NCBI GenBank assembly: GCA_016874715.1
Contig: VGTK01000047.1
Location: forward strand, 1-34,577
Direction of reading: 5' to 3'
Source of the DNA: Deltaproteobacteria bacterium
GTDB lineage: Bacteria > Desulfobacterota > Binatia > UBA12015
DNA: 34,577 bases
Notes under the pieces: generated by a model
Told to the model about the DNA's origin: nothing
The model's input: only the letters and a program-made list of their open reading frames with translations
Databases searched by the model: none
In this document: positions 1 through 8,783 of the stretch, in pieces
Layout of the letters: each line of letters begins with the position of its first letter
Numbering within the stretch: the stretch's first letter is position 1
Position numbers and translations under genes: made by a program

Positions 1-140
1 CGCGCACGGCTCGCGTTGCACGCGAGCCGGCGCCGCGCGCAGGCCTCTCGTTGCGTCCGGTCGCCGCGGCGTCCAAGATCGCGCGACCCGGCGTCCCGGC
101 CCGCGTGGCCGGGGAGTTGCTGGGGACGGCCGCACGATGA
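1..140 (+). CDS. C-terminal end of an unknown protein (5' cut by window edge)
   Basis: The third forward frame is open from the window edge and ends at TGA 138-140, overlapping the kinase ATG (137-139) as a classic ATGA junction. Only about 45 residues are visible, rich in Ala, Arg and Pro, and no domain can be recognised. The main support is the four-base stop/start overlap, which is typical of translationally coupled operon genes. If real, the gene is the first member of an operon with the two-component system downstream. The kinase frame is also open upstream of its ATG, so the choice of frame here is not secure. Confidence 0.4.
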   Translation, partial: RTARVAREPAPRAGLSLRPVAAASKIARPGVPARVAGELLGTAAR

Positions 141-1170
141 CGAGCGTCGACCTGAATCCGCCCCGCGACCACGACGTGCCGCGCACCGCGGCCGACGACG
201 CCCCGCGCCCGTGGTGGCGTCTCGAGCGCTGGTGGGGCTTCGCGACCGGGCTCGCGGTCGGGCTCGCCGACCTCGCGCTCACGCTGCTCCTCGGCCTCCG
301 CTTCGAGATGAACGGCCTCGACGTCACGCTCGCCGCGCTGGCACTTTACGGCAGCACGTTCGCCGCGACCGGCCTCCTGTTCGGCCTCGTCCTCGAGGCG
401 CGGCGCCGCGACCGGCGCGCGGCGGCGATCATCGCGGCACAGATGGAGACCGCCGGGGCGACGCGCGCGCGCCTCGCGCAGAGCGAGAAGCTCGCGGCGC
501 TGGGCCAGCTCGCCGCCGCCATCGCGCACGAGGTGCGCAACGCGCTCGGCATCATCCGCTCGGCGGCGCAGGGCCTGAACGAGGGCCTGCCCGCAGCCGA
601 CGCCGACGCCCAGCGCGCGTGCTCGTTCATCACCGCGGAGATCGACCGGCTGGGCAGCGTCGTCTCGTCGCTGCTGAGCTTCGCGCGTCCGCCGCGGCTC
701 ACACCGCGCGCGGTCGCCGTCGACGCGCTCTTCGACCAGGCGCTGCTGCTCGCGCGCCAGGACCTCGACGCGAAGGACATCCGCGTCGTGCGCGCGGGCG
801 CCGCGTCGCTGCCGGAGGTCAGCGCCGACTCGGACCTGATCGTCCAGGTGCTGCTCGGGCTGCTCGCCAACGCGGCCGACGTGGTACCCCGCGGCGGCGA
901 GGTCCGGCTCGGCGCGCGCGCGGACGGCGACGGGCTGGTCGAGATCGACGTCGCGGACTCCGGCCCGGGCGTGCCCGAGGAGCTGCGCGGGCGCATCTTC
1001 GAGCCGTTCTTCACCACGCGCGACAAGGGCACGGGGCTCGGGCTCGCGGTCGCGCGCCAGATCGTCGAGGCGCACGCCGGACGCATCGAGGTCGCCGAGC
1101 GCCCCGGCGGCGGCGCGCTGTTCCGCATCGCGCTGCCCGAGGCGCGCGCTGCGCGCATGGAGGCGGTCGC

Positions 1171-1174
<4 letters not shown>
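137..1174 (+). CDS. Membrane sensor histidine kinase (NtrB-like, intramembrane-sensing layout)
   Basis: 345 aa. It is the sensor of a two-component pair and should autophosphorylate and pass phosphate to the response regulator that begins within its stop codon. Two hydrophobic segments (about 35-54 and 63-86) are separated by only about eight residues, so there is no periplasmic sensor domain. The HisKA H-box contains AIAHEVRN with phosphoacceptor His131. The ATPase domain follows: N-box near Asn245, G1 box DSGPGVP (274-280), F-box EPFFTT (289-294) and G2 box GTGLGLA (298-304). The start ATG overlaps the stop of an upstream frame. The stop TGA (1172-1174) overlaps the GTG of the regulator at 1171, so the pair is coupled. 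The signal sensed is unknown; a stimulus within the membrane is inferred from the short loop. Confidence 0.93.
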
Positions 1175-2529
<1,355 letters not shown>

Positions 2530-2542
2530 GGCGCGGTGGCGC

Positions 2543-2561
2543 GACGCGGCCGGCCCGCGTC
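2543..2561. terminator. Hairpin between convergent genes
   Basis: A perfect 7-bp stem (GACGCGG / CCGCGTC) with a 5-base loop lies in the 30-bp gap between the convergent response regulator and the hydrolase, reaching into the hydrolase stop codon. There is no T-tract, as is usual in such GC-rich DNA, so a role as a bidirectional terminator is inferred from position only. Confidence 0.4.
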
Positions 2562-3483
2562 AGCGCATCCCGTGCAGGAAGTGCTTCAGCGCCTGGTTCA
2601 AGACGTCGGCGCGCTCCCACTGCAGGAAGTGTCCCGCGCCGGGGACGACGAGCGGTCCGATGCGCTCGGTGAACGCGACCTCGGCCCTGGCGACGAAGTC
2701 GCGCGGCACGACGTGGTCCTCCGGGCCATAGAGCAGCAGCGTCGGGAGCGGGTTCTTCTCGAACAGGTGGACCATCTCGGGTGCCACGCGGTTGCCGGTC
2801 GCGTACTCGTAGTTGGCGAAGCTCGCGCGGAGCTTCGCGCCGTCGGCGAACGGCTCGGTCATGAAGTCGACGTCGTCGCGCGAGAACGTGCGCGGTGCGG
2901 CCCAGAAGCGGTGTCCGTAGAAGTCGGCGATGTAGGCGCGGCGGCGCGCTGGCGTGTCGAGCTCCGCGGCGAGGCCGTCGGCATCGGTCGCCTGACGCAT
3001 GAAGTAATCGGCTTCCGGGCCGATGCCGCGCTCGCGCGCGTCCGGAATCCCCGCCGCCGCGTAGTCCTGCGCGAGGAACGGTAGCACGGTGTTGAAGATG
3101 CACTGCCAGCGGACGAAGCCGGGGAAGCGGAAGCCCAGATCCTGCGCCACGACGCCGCCCAGGTCGCCGGACACGGTCGCGCACTGCGCGTGGCCGAGGA
3201 CGTCGTGCACCAGCGCGTGGGCGTCGCGCGCGTGCGCGGCGACGTCGTAGCGGTCGTCGCGCGCGAGGTCAGAGTCGCCGAAGCCGCGCAGGTCGGGGAC
3301 GATCACCTCGAAGCCTGCCTCGGCGAGCGGCCGGACGTTGCGCCACCAGATGCGCTTCGTCTCGGGGTAGCCGTGCAGGAGCAGCAGCGGAAAGCCGCCG
3401 GTCCCCTCGCGCAGGTAGGCGATGCGAATGTCGCCGATCTCGGCGTGGTGTACGCGAAAAGCGTCGGGTGGCGGTGTGGTCAT
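2560..3483 (-). CDS. Alpha/beta hydrolase, epoxide hydrolase / dehalogenase-like
   Basis: 307 aa, cytoplasmic. Fold landmarks: oxyanion-hole motif HGYP (37-40), nucleophile elbow SGDLGG with Asp107 as nucleophile, acid candidates in LYGPEDHVVP (Glu255/Asp256) and catalytic His285 in PGAGHF. An Asp nucleophile with HGYP is typical of epoxide hydrolases and haloalkane dehalogenases rather than esterases, which use Ser. A cap domain (about 135-225) fits the family. The ATG at 3483 lies inside the last copy of a 30-bp tandem repeat. It has a GAGG ribosome-binding sequence six bases upstream that every repeat unit also carries. The gene follows the VOC gene on the same strand, and the two were probably once overlapping. 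Natural substrate unknown. Confidence 0.9.
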   Translation of the reverse strand: MTTPPPDAFRVHHAEIGDIRIAYLREGTGGFPLLLLHGYPETKRIWWRNVRPLAEAGFEVIVPDLRGFGDSDLARDDRYDVAAHARDAHALVHDVLGHAQCATVSGDLGGVVAQDLGFRFPGFVRWQCIFNTVLPFLAQDYAAAGIPDARERGIGPEADYFMRQATDADGLAAELDTPARRRAYIADFYGHRFWAAPRTFSRDDVDFMTEPFADGAKLRASFANYEYATGNRVAPEMVHLFEKNPLPTLLLYGPEDHVVPRDFVARAEVAFTERIGPLVVPGAGHFLQWERADVLNQALKHFLHGMR

Positions 3484-3596
3484 GCGGTCCTCGCAGGGCG
3501 GAGCGTGGTCAGGCGGTCCTCACGGGGCGGAGGCGTGGTCAGGCGGTCCTCACGGGGCGGAGGCGTGGTCAGGCGGTCCTCTCGGCGGCCTTGCCG
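3476..3596. repeat. 29/30-bp tandem repeat over a stop/start gene junction (4 copies)
   Basis: On the minus strand each unit reads GAGGACCGC followed by CTGACCACG or, in the hydrolase copy, ATGACCACA. The TCA (minus-strand TGA) occurs at 3480, 3509, 3539 and 3569, giving a 29/30/30-bp period. The copy nearest the VOC gene supplies its true stop codon; the distal copy supplies the hydrolase start codon and RBS. The two middle units are almost identical. The simplest reading is that an overlapping ATGA junction was tandemly expanded, pushing the genes about 85 bp apart while duplicating the RBS. Confidence 0.9.
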
Positions 3597-3985
3597 CCGG
3601 TGATCTTGAGCTCGACGGTGCGTCCGTCGGGGTCGGTCGCGTAGATCGACGTGCCGTCGCCGGTCGCACCGTAGCGCTGCGCCGGTTCGCCGTGCGGGAT
3701 GCCGGCCGCGTCGAGCATCGCCAGTACCTCGTCCACCGAGTCGGCGTCGAGGGCAAGGCAGAAGTGGTCGTAGAGCGACTCCCCGGGTCCGGCGGCGGCG
3801 ACGGTGAACACGGTGGTGTCGAGGACGTCGATGAGCGCGCTGCCGGCGCGCAGCTGGTAGAGGCCGATGACCTCCAGGGTGCGCTCGACCGGGCAGCCGA
3901 GCTTGTCGCGGTAGAACGCGACCACCGCGTCCTTCCTGCCGGTGCGCAGCACGACGTGATCGAGGCCGCTGATTCCTACCGCCAT
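3569..3985 (-). CDS. VOC-superfamily (glyoxalase/bleomycin-resistance/dioxygenase fold) protein
   Basis: 138 aa, the usual size of a single-domain VOC protein made of two beta-alpha-beta-beta-beta modules. The likely metal ligands are His10 (LDHVVL), His74 (YDHFCL) and Glu125 (TVELKI). The first motif and the DPDGRTVEL segment near the C-terminus are characteristic of the family. VOC proteins include dioxygenases, glyoxalases and isomerases, and nothing here identifies the reaction. It is transcribed with, and upstream of, the epoxide-hydrolase-like gene, suggesting a shared small detoxification or catabolic unit. Its stop codon is part of the 30-bp repeat array. It is divergent from the GT-C-like gene. 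Confidence 0.88.
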   Translation of the reverse strand: MAVGISGLDHVVLRTGRKDAVVAFYRDKLGCPVERTLEVIGLYQLRAGSALIDVLDTTVFTVAAAGPGESLYDHFCLALDADSVDEVLAMLDAAGIPHGEPAQRYGATGDGTSIYATDPDGRTVELKITGGKAAERTA

Positions 3986-4112
3986 GAAGCCTCCCGGCGC
4001 GCATCATGGCGTGGCTGTGCGCAAGGAGTCAAAGCAGGGTGTCGCGACATGTCGCCCCACGTCCGGCAGCGTGCGCTTGCACGCCGGGCGCCACTCCGTC
4101 ATCGAAGCGGGC

Positions 4113-5759
4113 GTGCCGCGATCCCGCGCCGAGCGCCTCGAGACGCTCTTTCTCGTGCTCAACCTTGCAGCGCTGCTCGCCCTCTACGCCTCGCTGCTGG
4201 TGCCGATCCTGCGCGACGGCGGCTACCTGCCGGCCTGGACCGACGAGTACGGCTACGTGCTCGATGCGCGCTCGTTCGCCGCGAACGGCACGCTGCACGC
4301 GGCGCGCGTGAAGGAGGAGCGCGTCTCGCCGGCTTTCGAGGCGAGCACGCACGGCCCCGCGTACATCCTCCTGCAGGGCGGCATCGCGCGCGCCTTCGGC
4401 GACCCGGTCGAGCTCTCGGTGTGGCCGAACGTGATCGCGCTGATCGGCGCGCTGCTGCTGGTGCTGCTCGCACTGCCGCTGGAGCGTACGCAGCGGCTCT
4501 GGGTCGCGGTGCTCCTGCTGCTGCACTTCGCGGTCTTCCTCTACGCGTTCACCTGGATGGTCGAGACGTTCCAGGTGCTGTTCGCGGTGGCGGCGTCGGT
4601 CCTGCTGGTGACGCTCTACCGAACGGACCCGGGGTCGCGCCGCTTCCGTGCGACGCTCGCCGCATACGCGGTCCTGCTGCTCGTGCTGTCGGCGTTCCGC
4701 GTGTCGTACGCGCTGTGGGCGCTCGGGCTCGTGCCGCTGGCGCGCGACCGGCGCGAGCTCGTGCGCTTCGCCGCGCTCGCGCTGCTGGTGGTCGTCCTCG
4801 GCATCGGGCTCATGCGCGAGCTGTCGGCGTCGAACCCGCACTGGCCGCTGTCGCGCGCCGCGGCGGCGGTGTCGCGCGGCGACGCGCGCGCCGCGCTGAC
4901 CCTGGTGGTGCAGAACGTCGGCGAGAACCTGCAACGCTACTTCGTCGGTGAGACGCAGGGGCTGCGCTTCTACATGGTCATGAAGTACGTCGTGGTCGCC
5001 GTCGGCGGCGTGCTGCTCGTCGCGGGGCTACGGGGCGGTCGCGGTCCCGCGCCCGGGTCGGGCGGCGGTGATCGTCTGGCGCTCGGCGCGTGCACGATCC
5101 TCCTCGCCCATCTCGCGCTGCTCTTCCTGCTCTACGACGCCAACACCTGGCGCGAGCACCGACACCTGGCGCCGGTGTTCTACCTGCTCGCGATCGCGCT
5201 CGTCGCCGGGCGCCACCGCGTCGCGACGTTCGCGCTGTACGCGGTGTTGCTCGTACTCTTCCCCGAGGTCGTCGGCTACGCGCACGCACGGATCCTGCCC
5301 GAGCGGCAGTGGATGGCCCGGCAATGGGACGCGGCGGGCGAAGCACGCGCGGCGCTCGCCGAGCTGGCCACGCTCGAGGGTCGCGACGGCGATGGACCGG
5401 TCACCGTGCTGCACGCGCAGGCCTTCTACGGCAACCTGTCGATCTTCCCGCTCGCGGTGCCGGTGGTGAACCGAGCGGGGCGGCCGATTCGTTACACCGG
5501 CAACCTCGGTCGCACGCCGGACACGAAGCGCTTCGGCCGCCTGCCGATCGACTACGTCCTGCTGCCGTCGGGCGCGCCGCCGGAGCCGGGCTGGCGCCTC
5601 GTACGCGAAGCCCCCTTCTACGTGCTCTACGACCTGCGCCCCGCGGCCGGCGCCGGAGCCGGCGGCAGCCCTTCGCCGCGCAGCAGTGCCGGCGCGAGGG
5701 CAACGCGCTTCGCATCGCTGCCGACCAGTGCGAGCAGGGCCGCGCGCAGCTCGTCGTAG
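4113..5759 (+). CDS. Multi-pass membrane protein, GT-C glycosyltransferase-like
   Basis: About 548 aa from GTG 4113 (GTG 4071 and ATG 3984 are in-frame alternatives; the 3984 start would overlap the divergent VOC start). The first hydrophobic helix (about 11-33) is followed by a loop containing AWTDEYGYVLDA with an acidic Asp44-Glu45 pair. This layout matches GT-C glycosyltransferases such as PMT/ArnT relatives, where the first extracytoplasmic loop carries the catalytic acid. At least eight further hydrophobic segments follow, then a soluble C-terminal domain (about 400-510). The last ~40 residues are a Ser/Ala/Pro-rich tail. The final 133 bp overlap the end of the convergent sulfatase gene. 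A role in transferring sugar from a lipid carrier is inference; the protein could be an uncharacterised polytopic protein of similar plan. Confidence 0.75.
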   Translation: MPRSRAERLETLFLVLNLAALLALYASLLVPILRDGGYLPAWTDEYGYVLDARSFAANGTLHAARVKEERVSPAFEASTHGPAYILLQGGIARAFGDPVELSVWPNVIALIGALLLVLLALPLERTQRLWVAVLLLLHFAVFLYAFTWMVETFQVLFAVAASVLLVTLYRTDPGSRRFRATLAAYAVLLLVLSAFRVSYALWALGLVPLARDRRELVRFAALALLVVVLGIGLMRELSASNPHWPLSRAAAAVSRGDARAALTLVVQNVGENLQRYFVGETQGLRFYMVMKYVVVAVGGVLLVAGLRGGRGPAPGSGGGDRLALGACTILLAHLALLFLLYDANTWREHRHLAPVFYLLAIALVAGRHRVATFALYAVLLVLFPEVVGYAHARILPERQWMARQWDAAGEARAALAELATLEGRDGDGPVTVLHAQAFYGNLSIFPLAVPVVNRAGRPIRYTGNLGRTPDTKRFGRLPIDYVLLPSGAPPEPGWRLVREAPFYVLYDLRPAAGAGAGGSPSPRSSAGARATRFASLPTSASRAARSSS

Positions 5760-7102
5760 GCGGCCTTGGCGGCCGCGTCGGTACGCGGATCGACCGGCTC
5801 GTCGGAGTACGTTCCGGCGACGCGGAACAGGTGTCCGTCGCTCGCGAGTCGCCAGTGACGGTCGCGGATGAACGCGTTGAAGCCGAGCTGGACGTAGACC
5901 CATTCGCGGGTCGTCTTGCCCGTACCGTGCAGCGGCGCGGCAAAGCTGTGGCCGTCGAGCACGACCCCCTGCGGCAGCGGCGCGCGCCCGAGATCGGCGA
6001 ACGTGGTCAGCACGTCGGTGAAGTCGACCAGGTCCTCGCACACGACGCTGGCCGCGATCGTGCCGGGCTGCCGCGCGACGAACGGGACGTTGCTCCCGCT
6101 CTCGCCGAGCGTGAACTTGCCCCCCTGGATCTCGCGCCCGTCGAGCTCGACGATGAAGTTCTCGTTGCCGCCGTTGTCCGAGGTGAACACGACCAGCGTG
6201 TCGCGCTCGACGTCCTGCTCGACGAGGAAGCGGACCCAGCGGCCGACGAGCTCGTCCATGTACGAGATCATCAGCCCCCAGGCGATCGCCGTCGCCTGCC
6301 CCTCGTCGTCGGGCATGGGCGGCGCCTTGCGCCCCGGCGGGACGTGGTAGGGCGCGTGGGGCAGGTTCATCGCATGGTAGGCGAGGAACGGCTGCTTCGG
6401 GTGGCGCTGCACGAAGTCGGTCAGGAACGCGAACTCGATCTCGGGCGCGTAGGCGGCCGGGTCGGTCTCGTGCTCGAGCTTGACGCCGTTGCGCCACAGG
6501 CGCGGCGCGAAGTAGCGCGAGTTGTCCGGCGTCGGCCGGAGCCGGGTGCCGACGCGCTCGAGGCTCCAGCAGCAAGACTCCATGAACCCTGACTCCTGCG
6601 GCATCGTCGGGCGCTCGGCGAGCGAGCCGAGCTGCCACTTGCCGGCCATCGCCGTCGCATAGCCGGCGTCGCGCAGCGTGCGCGCGAAGGTGGGCTCGGT
6701 GGGCGCCAGCGACGGCGGGCTCAGCGGACCCGCGTTGGTGATCCAGCCGGTGCGGAACGGGTAGCGGCCGGTGAGGAGCTGGGCGCGTGACGGGGCGCAC
6801 GCCGGTGTCGCGAAGGCGCTGGTGAAGCGCATCCCCTCGCTGGCGAGGAGGTCGACGTTCGGTGTCGAGAACGTCGTGCCGCCGTACGCGCCGAGGTACT
6901 CGAGGCCCAGGTCGTCGGCGACCACCAGGAGTATGTTCGGCCGTCGCGCGCCGGCGCGGCGCGTGCAGGCGGGCAGCAGCAGGCTCGCCGTCGCGGCGCC
7001 GGCGCCGGCGCGCAGCACGTCCCGCCGCGTCCAGCCGGACCGCGGGGCGTCCGGGGTTCGCTGCTGTCCGGCTCGTCCGGTCCTGCGGGAGCGCTCGCTC
7101 AT
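5627..7102 (-). CDS. Tat-exported lipoprotein sulfatase (formylglycine-dependent)
   Basis: 491 aa. Type I sulfatase: the signature CAPSRAQLLTGR gives Cys102 in C-x-P-S-R, the residue converted to formylglycine. The calcium site is supplied by Asp63/Asp64 (VADDLG) and Asp309-Asn310 (SDNGG); Lys155 (GKWQLG) and His249 (LPHAPYH) are the other expected catalytic residues. The N-terminus carries a twin-arginine signal (TRRDVLR, about 25-31) followed by a hydrophobic stretch ending LLLPAC, a lipobox with Cys46. The mature enzyme is therefore probably lipid-anchored outside the cytoplasm. Activity would require a formylglycine-generating or anaerobic maturase enzyme, not seen here. Its 3' end overlaps the convergent GT-C-like gene, and it is divergent from an SGNH protein. 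Substrate (sulfated glycan or sulfate ester) unknown. Confidence 0.93.
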   Translation of the reverse strand: MSERSRRTGRAGQQRTPDAPRSGWTRRDVLRAGAGAATASLLLPACTRRAGARRPNILLVVADDLGLEYLGAYGGTTFSTPNVDLLASEGMRFTSAFATPACAPSRAQLLTGRYPFRTGWITNAGPLSPPSLAPTEPTFARTLRDAGYATAMAGKWQLGSLAERPTMPQESGFMESCCWSLERVGTRLRPTPDNSRYFAPRLWRNGVKLEHETDPAAYAPEIEFAFLTDFVQRHPKQPFLAYHAMNLPHAPYHVPPGRKAPPMPDDEGQATAIAWGLMISYMDELVGRWVRFLVEQDVERDTLVVFTSDNGGNENFIVELDGREIQGGKFTLGESGSNVPFVARQPGTIAASVVCEDLVDFTDVLTTFADLGRAPLPQGVVLDGHSFAAPLHGTGKTTREWVYVQLGFNAFIRDRHWRLASDGHLFRVAGTYSDEPVDPRTDAAAKAAYDELRAALLALVGSDAKRVALAPALLRGEGLPPAPAPAAGRRS

Positions 7103-7164
7103 GAGCCAGAATCAGTAGACCAGCGGACGGCCAGGTACCATGGCGGAGTGCCGCTGTGCGTCGC

Positions 7165-7224
7165 TCCGGTGCAGCCCCCTGCGCGGCACTCGTGTCCGGT
7201 GCAGCCCCCTGCGCGAATCTCGTG
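7165..7224. repeat. 30-bp direct tandem duplication in a divergent intergenic region
   Basis: Two adjacent 30-bp copies (7165-7194, 7195-7224) share the core TCCGGTGCAGCCCCCTGCGC and the end CTCGTG, and differ at three positions. They lie between the divergent sulfatase and SGNH genes, upstream of the preferred SGNH start. A longer in-frame reading of the SGNH gene through them gives a repetitive low-complexity peptide, which supports the later start. Confidence 0.85.
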
Positions 7225-7260
7225 TATAGGGAATCCCCGGCGCCGACCGGCGCCGACGCC

Positions 7261-8640
7261 ATGGCCCGGCCAGGCCGCATCCCCCGACCCGTCGTGAAGA
7301 AGAACCTTCTGCTGCTGCTCGTCAACCTCGTCGTGACCGTCGCGGCGGCGTTTGCGATCGTGCGCTGGGTCGCACCGCCGGCGGTGGAGCGACCGCTGGA
7401 CCTGCAGGTCGTCCAGCTCGACGAGAAGCTCCCGCCGTTCTACGAGGCGGTGTTCGCGAACGACGGCCGCGTGAAGAACGACCCGCTGACCATGACGCGG
7501 ATGCGGCGCCTGGTGCCGGAGAACGTCGAGTACAGCGGCCCGTTCGACATCCTCGGCTTCCGGAACCGCGCCGTGCCGGTCGTCGCCGACGTGGTGGCAC
7601 TCGGCGACAGCCAGACCGTCGGCCGCAATGCGACGCTCGACTGGAGCTGGCCCGCGCTGCTGGAGTCGCAGCTGTCGGTCAAGCAACCGGTCGTCTACAG
7701 CATGGCGAGCGGCGGCTGGGGCCCCGTGCAGTACCTCTACATGGCGGAGAAGGCGCTCGCGCTCCGGCCGCGCGTGCTGGTGGTCGCGTTCTACACCGGC
7801 AACGACGCCTTCGACGCGATCAAGGTCGCGTACAACCTCGATGCGTGGAAGACGCTGCGCGCCCTGCCGCAGAAGCCAGCGGACCCGCCGAGCGACTGGC
7901 CGCCCCGCGCGGGCGATCGGTGGACGGTGCGCGCCGGCGAGTACGACACGGTGCTGACGCCGCGTGCGCGGCTGGTCGCGAACGACCGCGCGCTGCCGGC
8001 GACCACGGAAGGCTACCGCATCATGGCCGAGGTCGGGCGGCGGATCGGCGCCAGGGCAGCGCAGGACGGCGTCAAGGTCGTGTTCACGATCATCCCCACC
8101 AAGGAGATCGCGTACGCGTCCCTGCTGCGGCGCGATGGCGTCGAGGAGCCGGCCGACTACACCCGGCTCGTCGCCGACGAGACCGAGAACATCCGCGAGC
8201 TGGCGCGCGCGCTGCGCGAGATCCCCGGCGCGACCTACGTCGACCTGGTGCAGCCGCTGCAGCAGGCGGCGCTCGAGGGCGTACCGCTCTACCCGCCGAG
8301 CGAGAACGGCCACCCGATCGCTCCGGGCTACGAGGTGATCGCGCGCGCGCTGGCGCCGGTGGTCGGCAACCTCTTGCCCGACCCGCCGGCCAACGGCCTC
8401 GTGCGCGTCGCCGCCGCCGCGGACCACGCGGAGTTCTACGGTCTCGTCGTCGACGGTACGCTGTGGCGCTTCCCGGACGGCCCGACCGCGGAGCAGACCG
8501 GATGGGTGCTCGCGGATGCAGCGCCGCTCACGCTCCGCGACGTGGCCCACCTCGCGGAGCGGGGACTCGTTCCCGAGGCCGATCCCGAGACCTTCGGGCC
8601 GGCGGCGCTCCTGCCACCGGCGACGCCACCGCACGAGTGA
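7261..8640 (+). CDS. Membrane-anchored SGNH/GDSL-hydrolase-like protein
   Basis: 459 aa from ATG 7261, chosen because the 105 bp upstream are repeat sequence and the signal anchor follows directly. A basic N-terminus and one hydrophobic segment (about 14-38) place the rest outside the cytoplasm. Block I is ALGDSQTVG with nucleophile Ser117; block III is YTGNDAFD (178-185), the G-x-N-D oxyanion motif; a late NGHPIAPGY supplies the block V His. This is the layout of AlgJ/AlgX-type and other SGNH proteins that acetylate or deacetylate exported polysaccharide. The last ~75 residues are an extra segment of unknown role. It is divergent from the sulfatase and convergent with the SDR gene, from which it is separated by the 32-bp array. 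Substrate unknown. Confidence 0.8.
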   Translation: MARPGRIPRPVVKKNLLLLLVNLVVTVAAAFAIVRWVAPPAVERPLDLQVVQLDEKLPPFYEAVFANDGRVKNDPLTMTRMRRLVPENVEYSGPFDILGFRNRAVPVVADVVALGDSQTVGRNATLDWSWPALLESQLSVKQPVVYSMASGGWGPVQYLYMAEKALALRPRVLVVAFYTGNDAFDAIKVAYNLDAWKTLRALPQKPADPPSDWPPRAGDRWTVRAGEYDTVLTPRARLVANDRALPATTEGYRIMAEVGRRIGARAAQDGVKVVFTIIPTKEIAYASLLRRDGVEEPADYTRLVADETENIRELARALREIPGATYVDLVQPLQQAALEGVPLYPPSENGHPIAPGYEVIARALAPVVGNLLPDPPANGLVRVAAAADHAEFYGLVVDGTLWRFPDGPTAEQTGWVLADAAPLTLRDVAHLAERGLVPEADPETFGPAALLPPATPPHE

Positions 8641-8655
8641 TGCCGGCTGGCCCCG

Positions 8656-8783
8656 TCACGGGCGCGGCCGGTCGTTGCGGATCAGCTTCACGGGCGCGGC
8701 CGGTCGTTGCGGATCAGCTTCACGGGCGCGGCCGGTCGTTGCGGATCAGCTTCACGGGCGCGGCCGGTCGTTGCGGATCAGCT
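8656..8783. repeat. Perfect 4 x 32-bp tandem array over the SDR stop codon
   Basis: Four apparently identical 32-bp units start at 8656, 8688, 8720 and 8752, each beginning TCACGGGCGCGGCCGG and containing CGTTGCGGATCAGC. The last unit encodes the C-terminus and TGA of the minus-strand SDR gene (TCA 8752-8754). The other three lie beyond it and fill almost the whole gap to the convergent SGNH gene. Identity between copies points to recent expansion. Confidence 0.95.

Noticed and set aside
3476..3596. CRISPR array or integron-like repeat
   Set aside because: No spacers or attC-like structure; units derive from the flanking genes.
7156..7260. Upstream start for the SGNH gene at 7156
   Set aside because: The extra 35 residues are translated tandem repeat; ATG 7261 puts the signal anchor at the N-terminus.
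5028..7325. 765-codon frame over the sulfatase locus, same strand, different phase
   Set aside because: The true sulfatase frame is intact; this frame gives Arg/Pro-rich sequence without motifs.
8656..8783. CRISPR array
   Set aside because: Units are contiguous with no spacers and the repeat contains the end of a coding region; no cas genes nearby.
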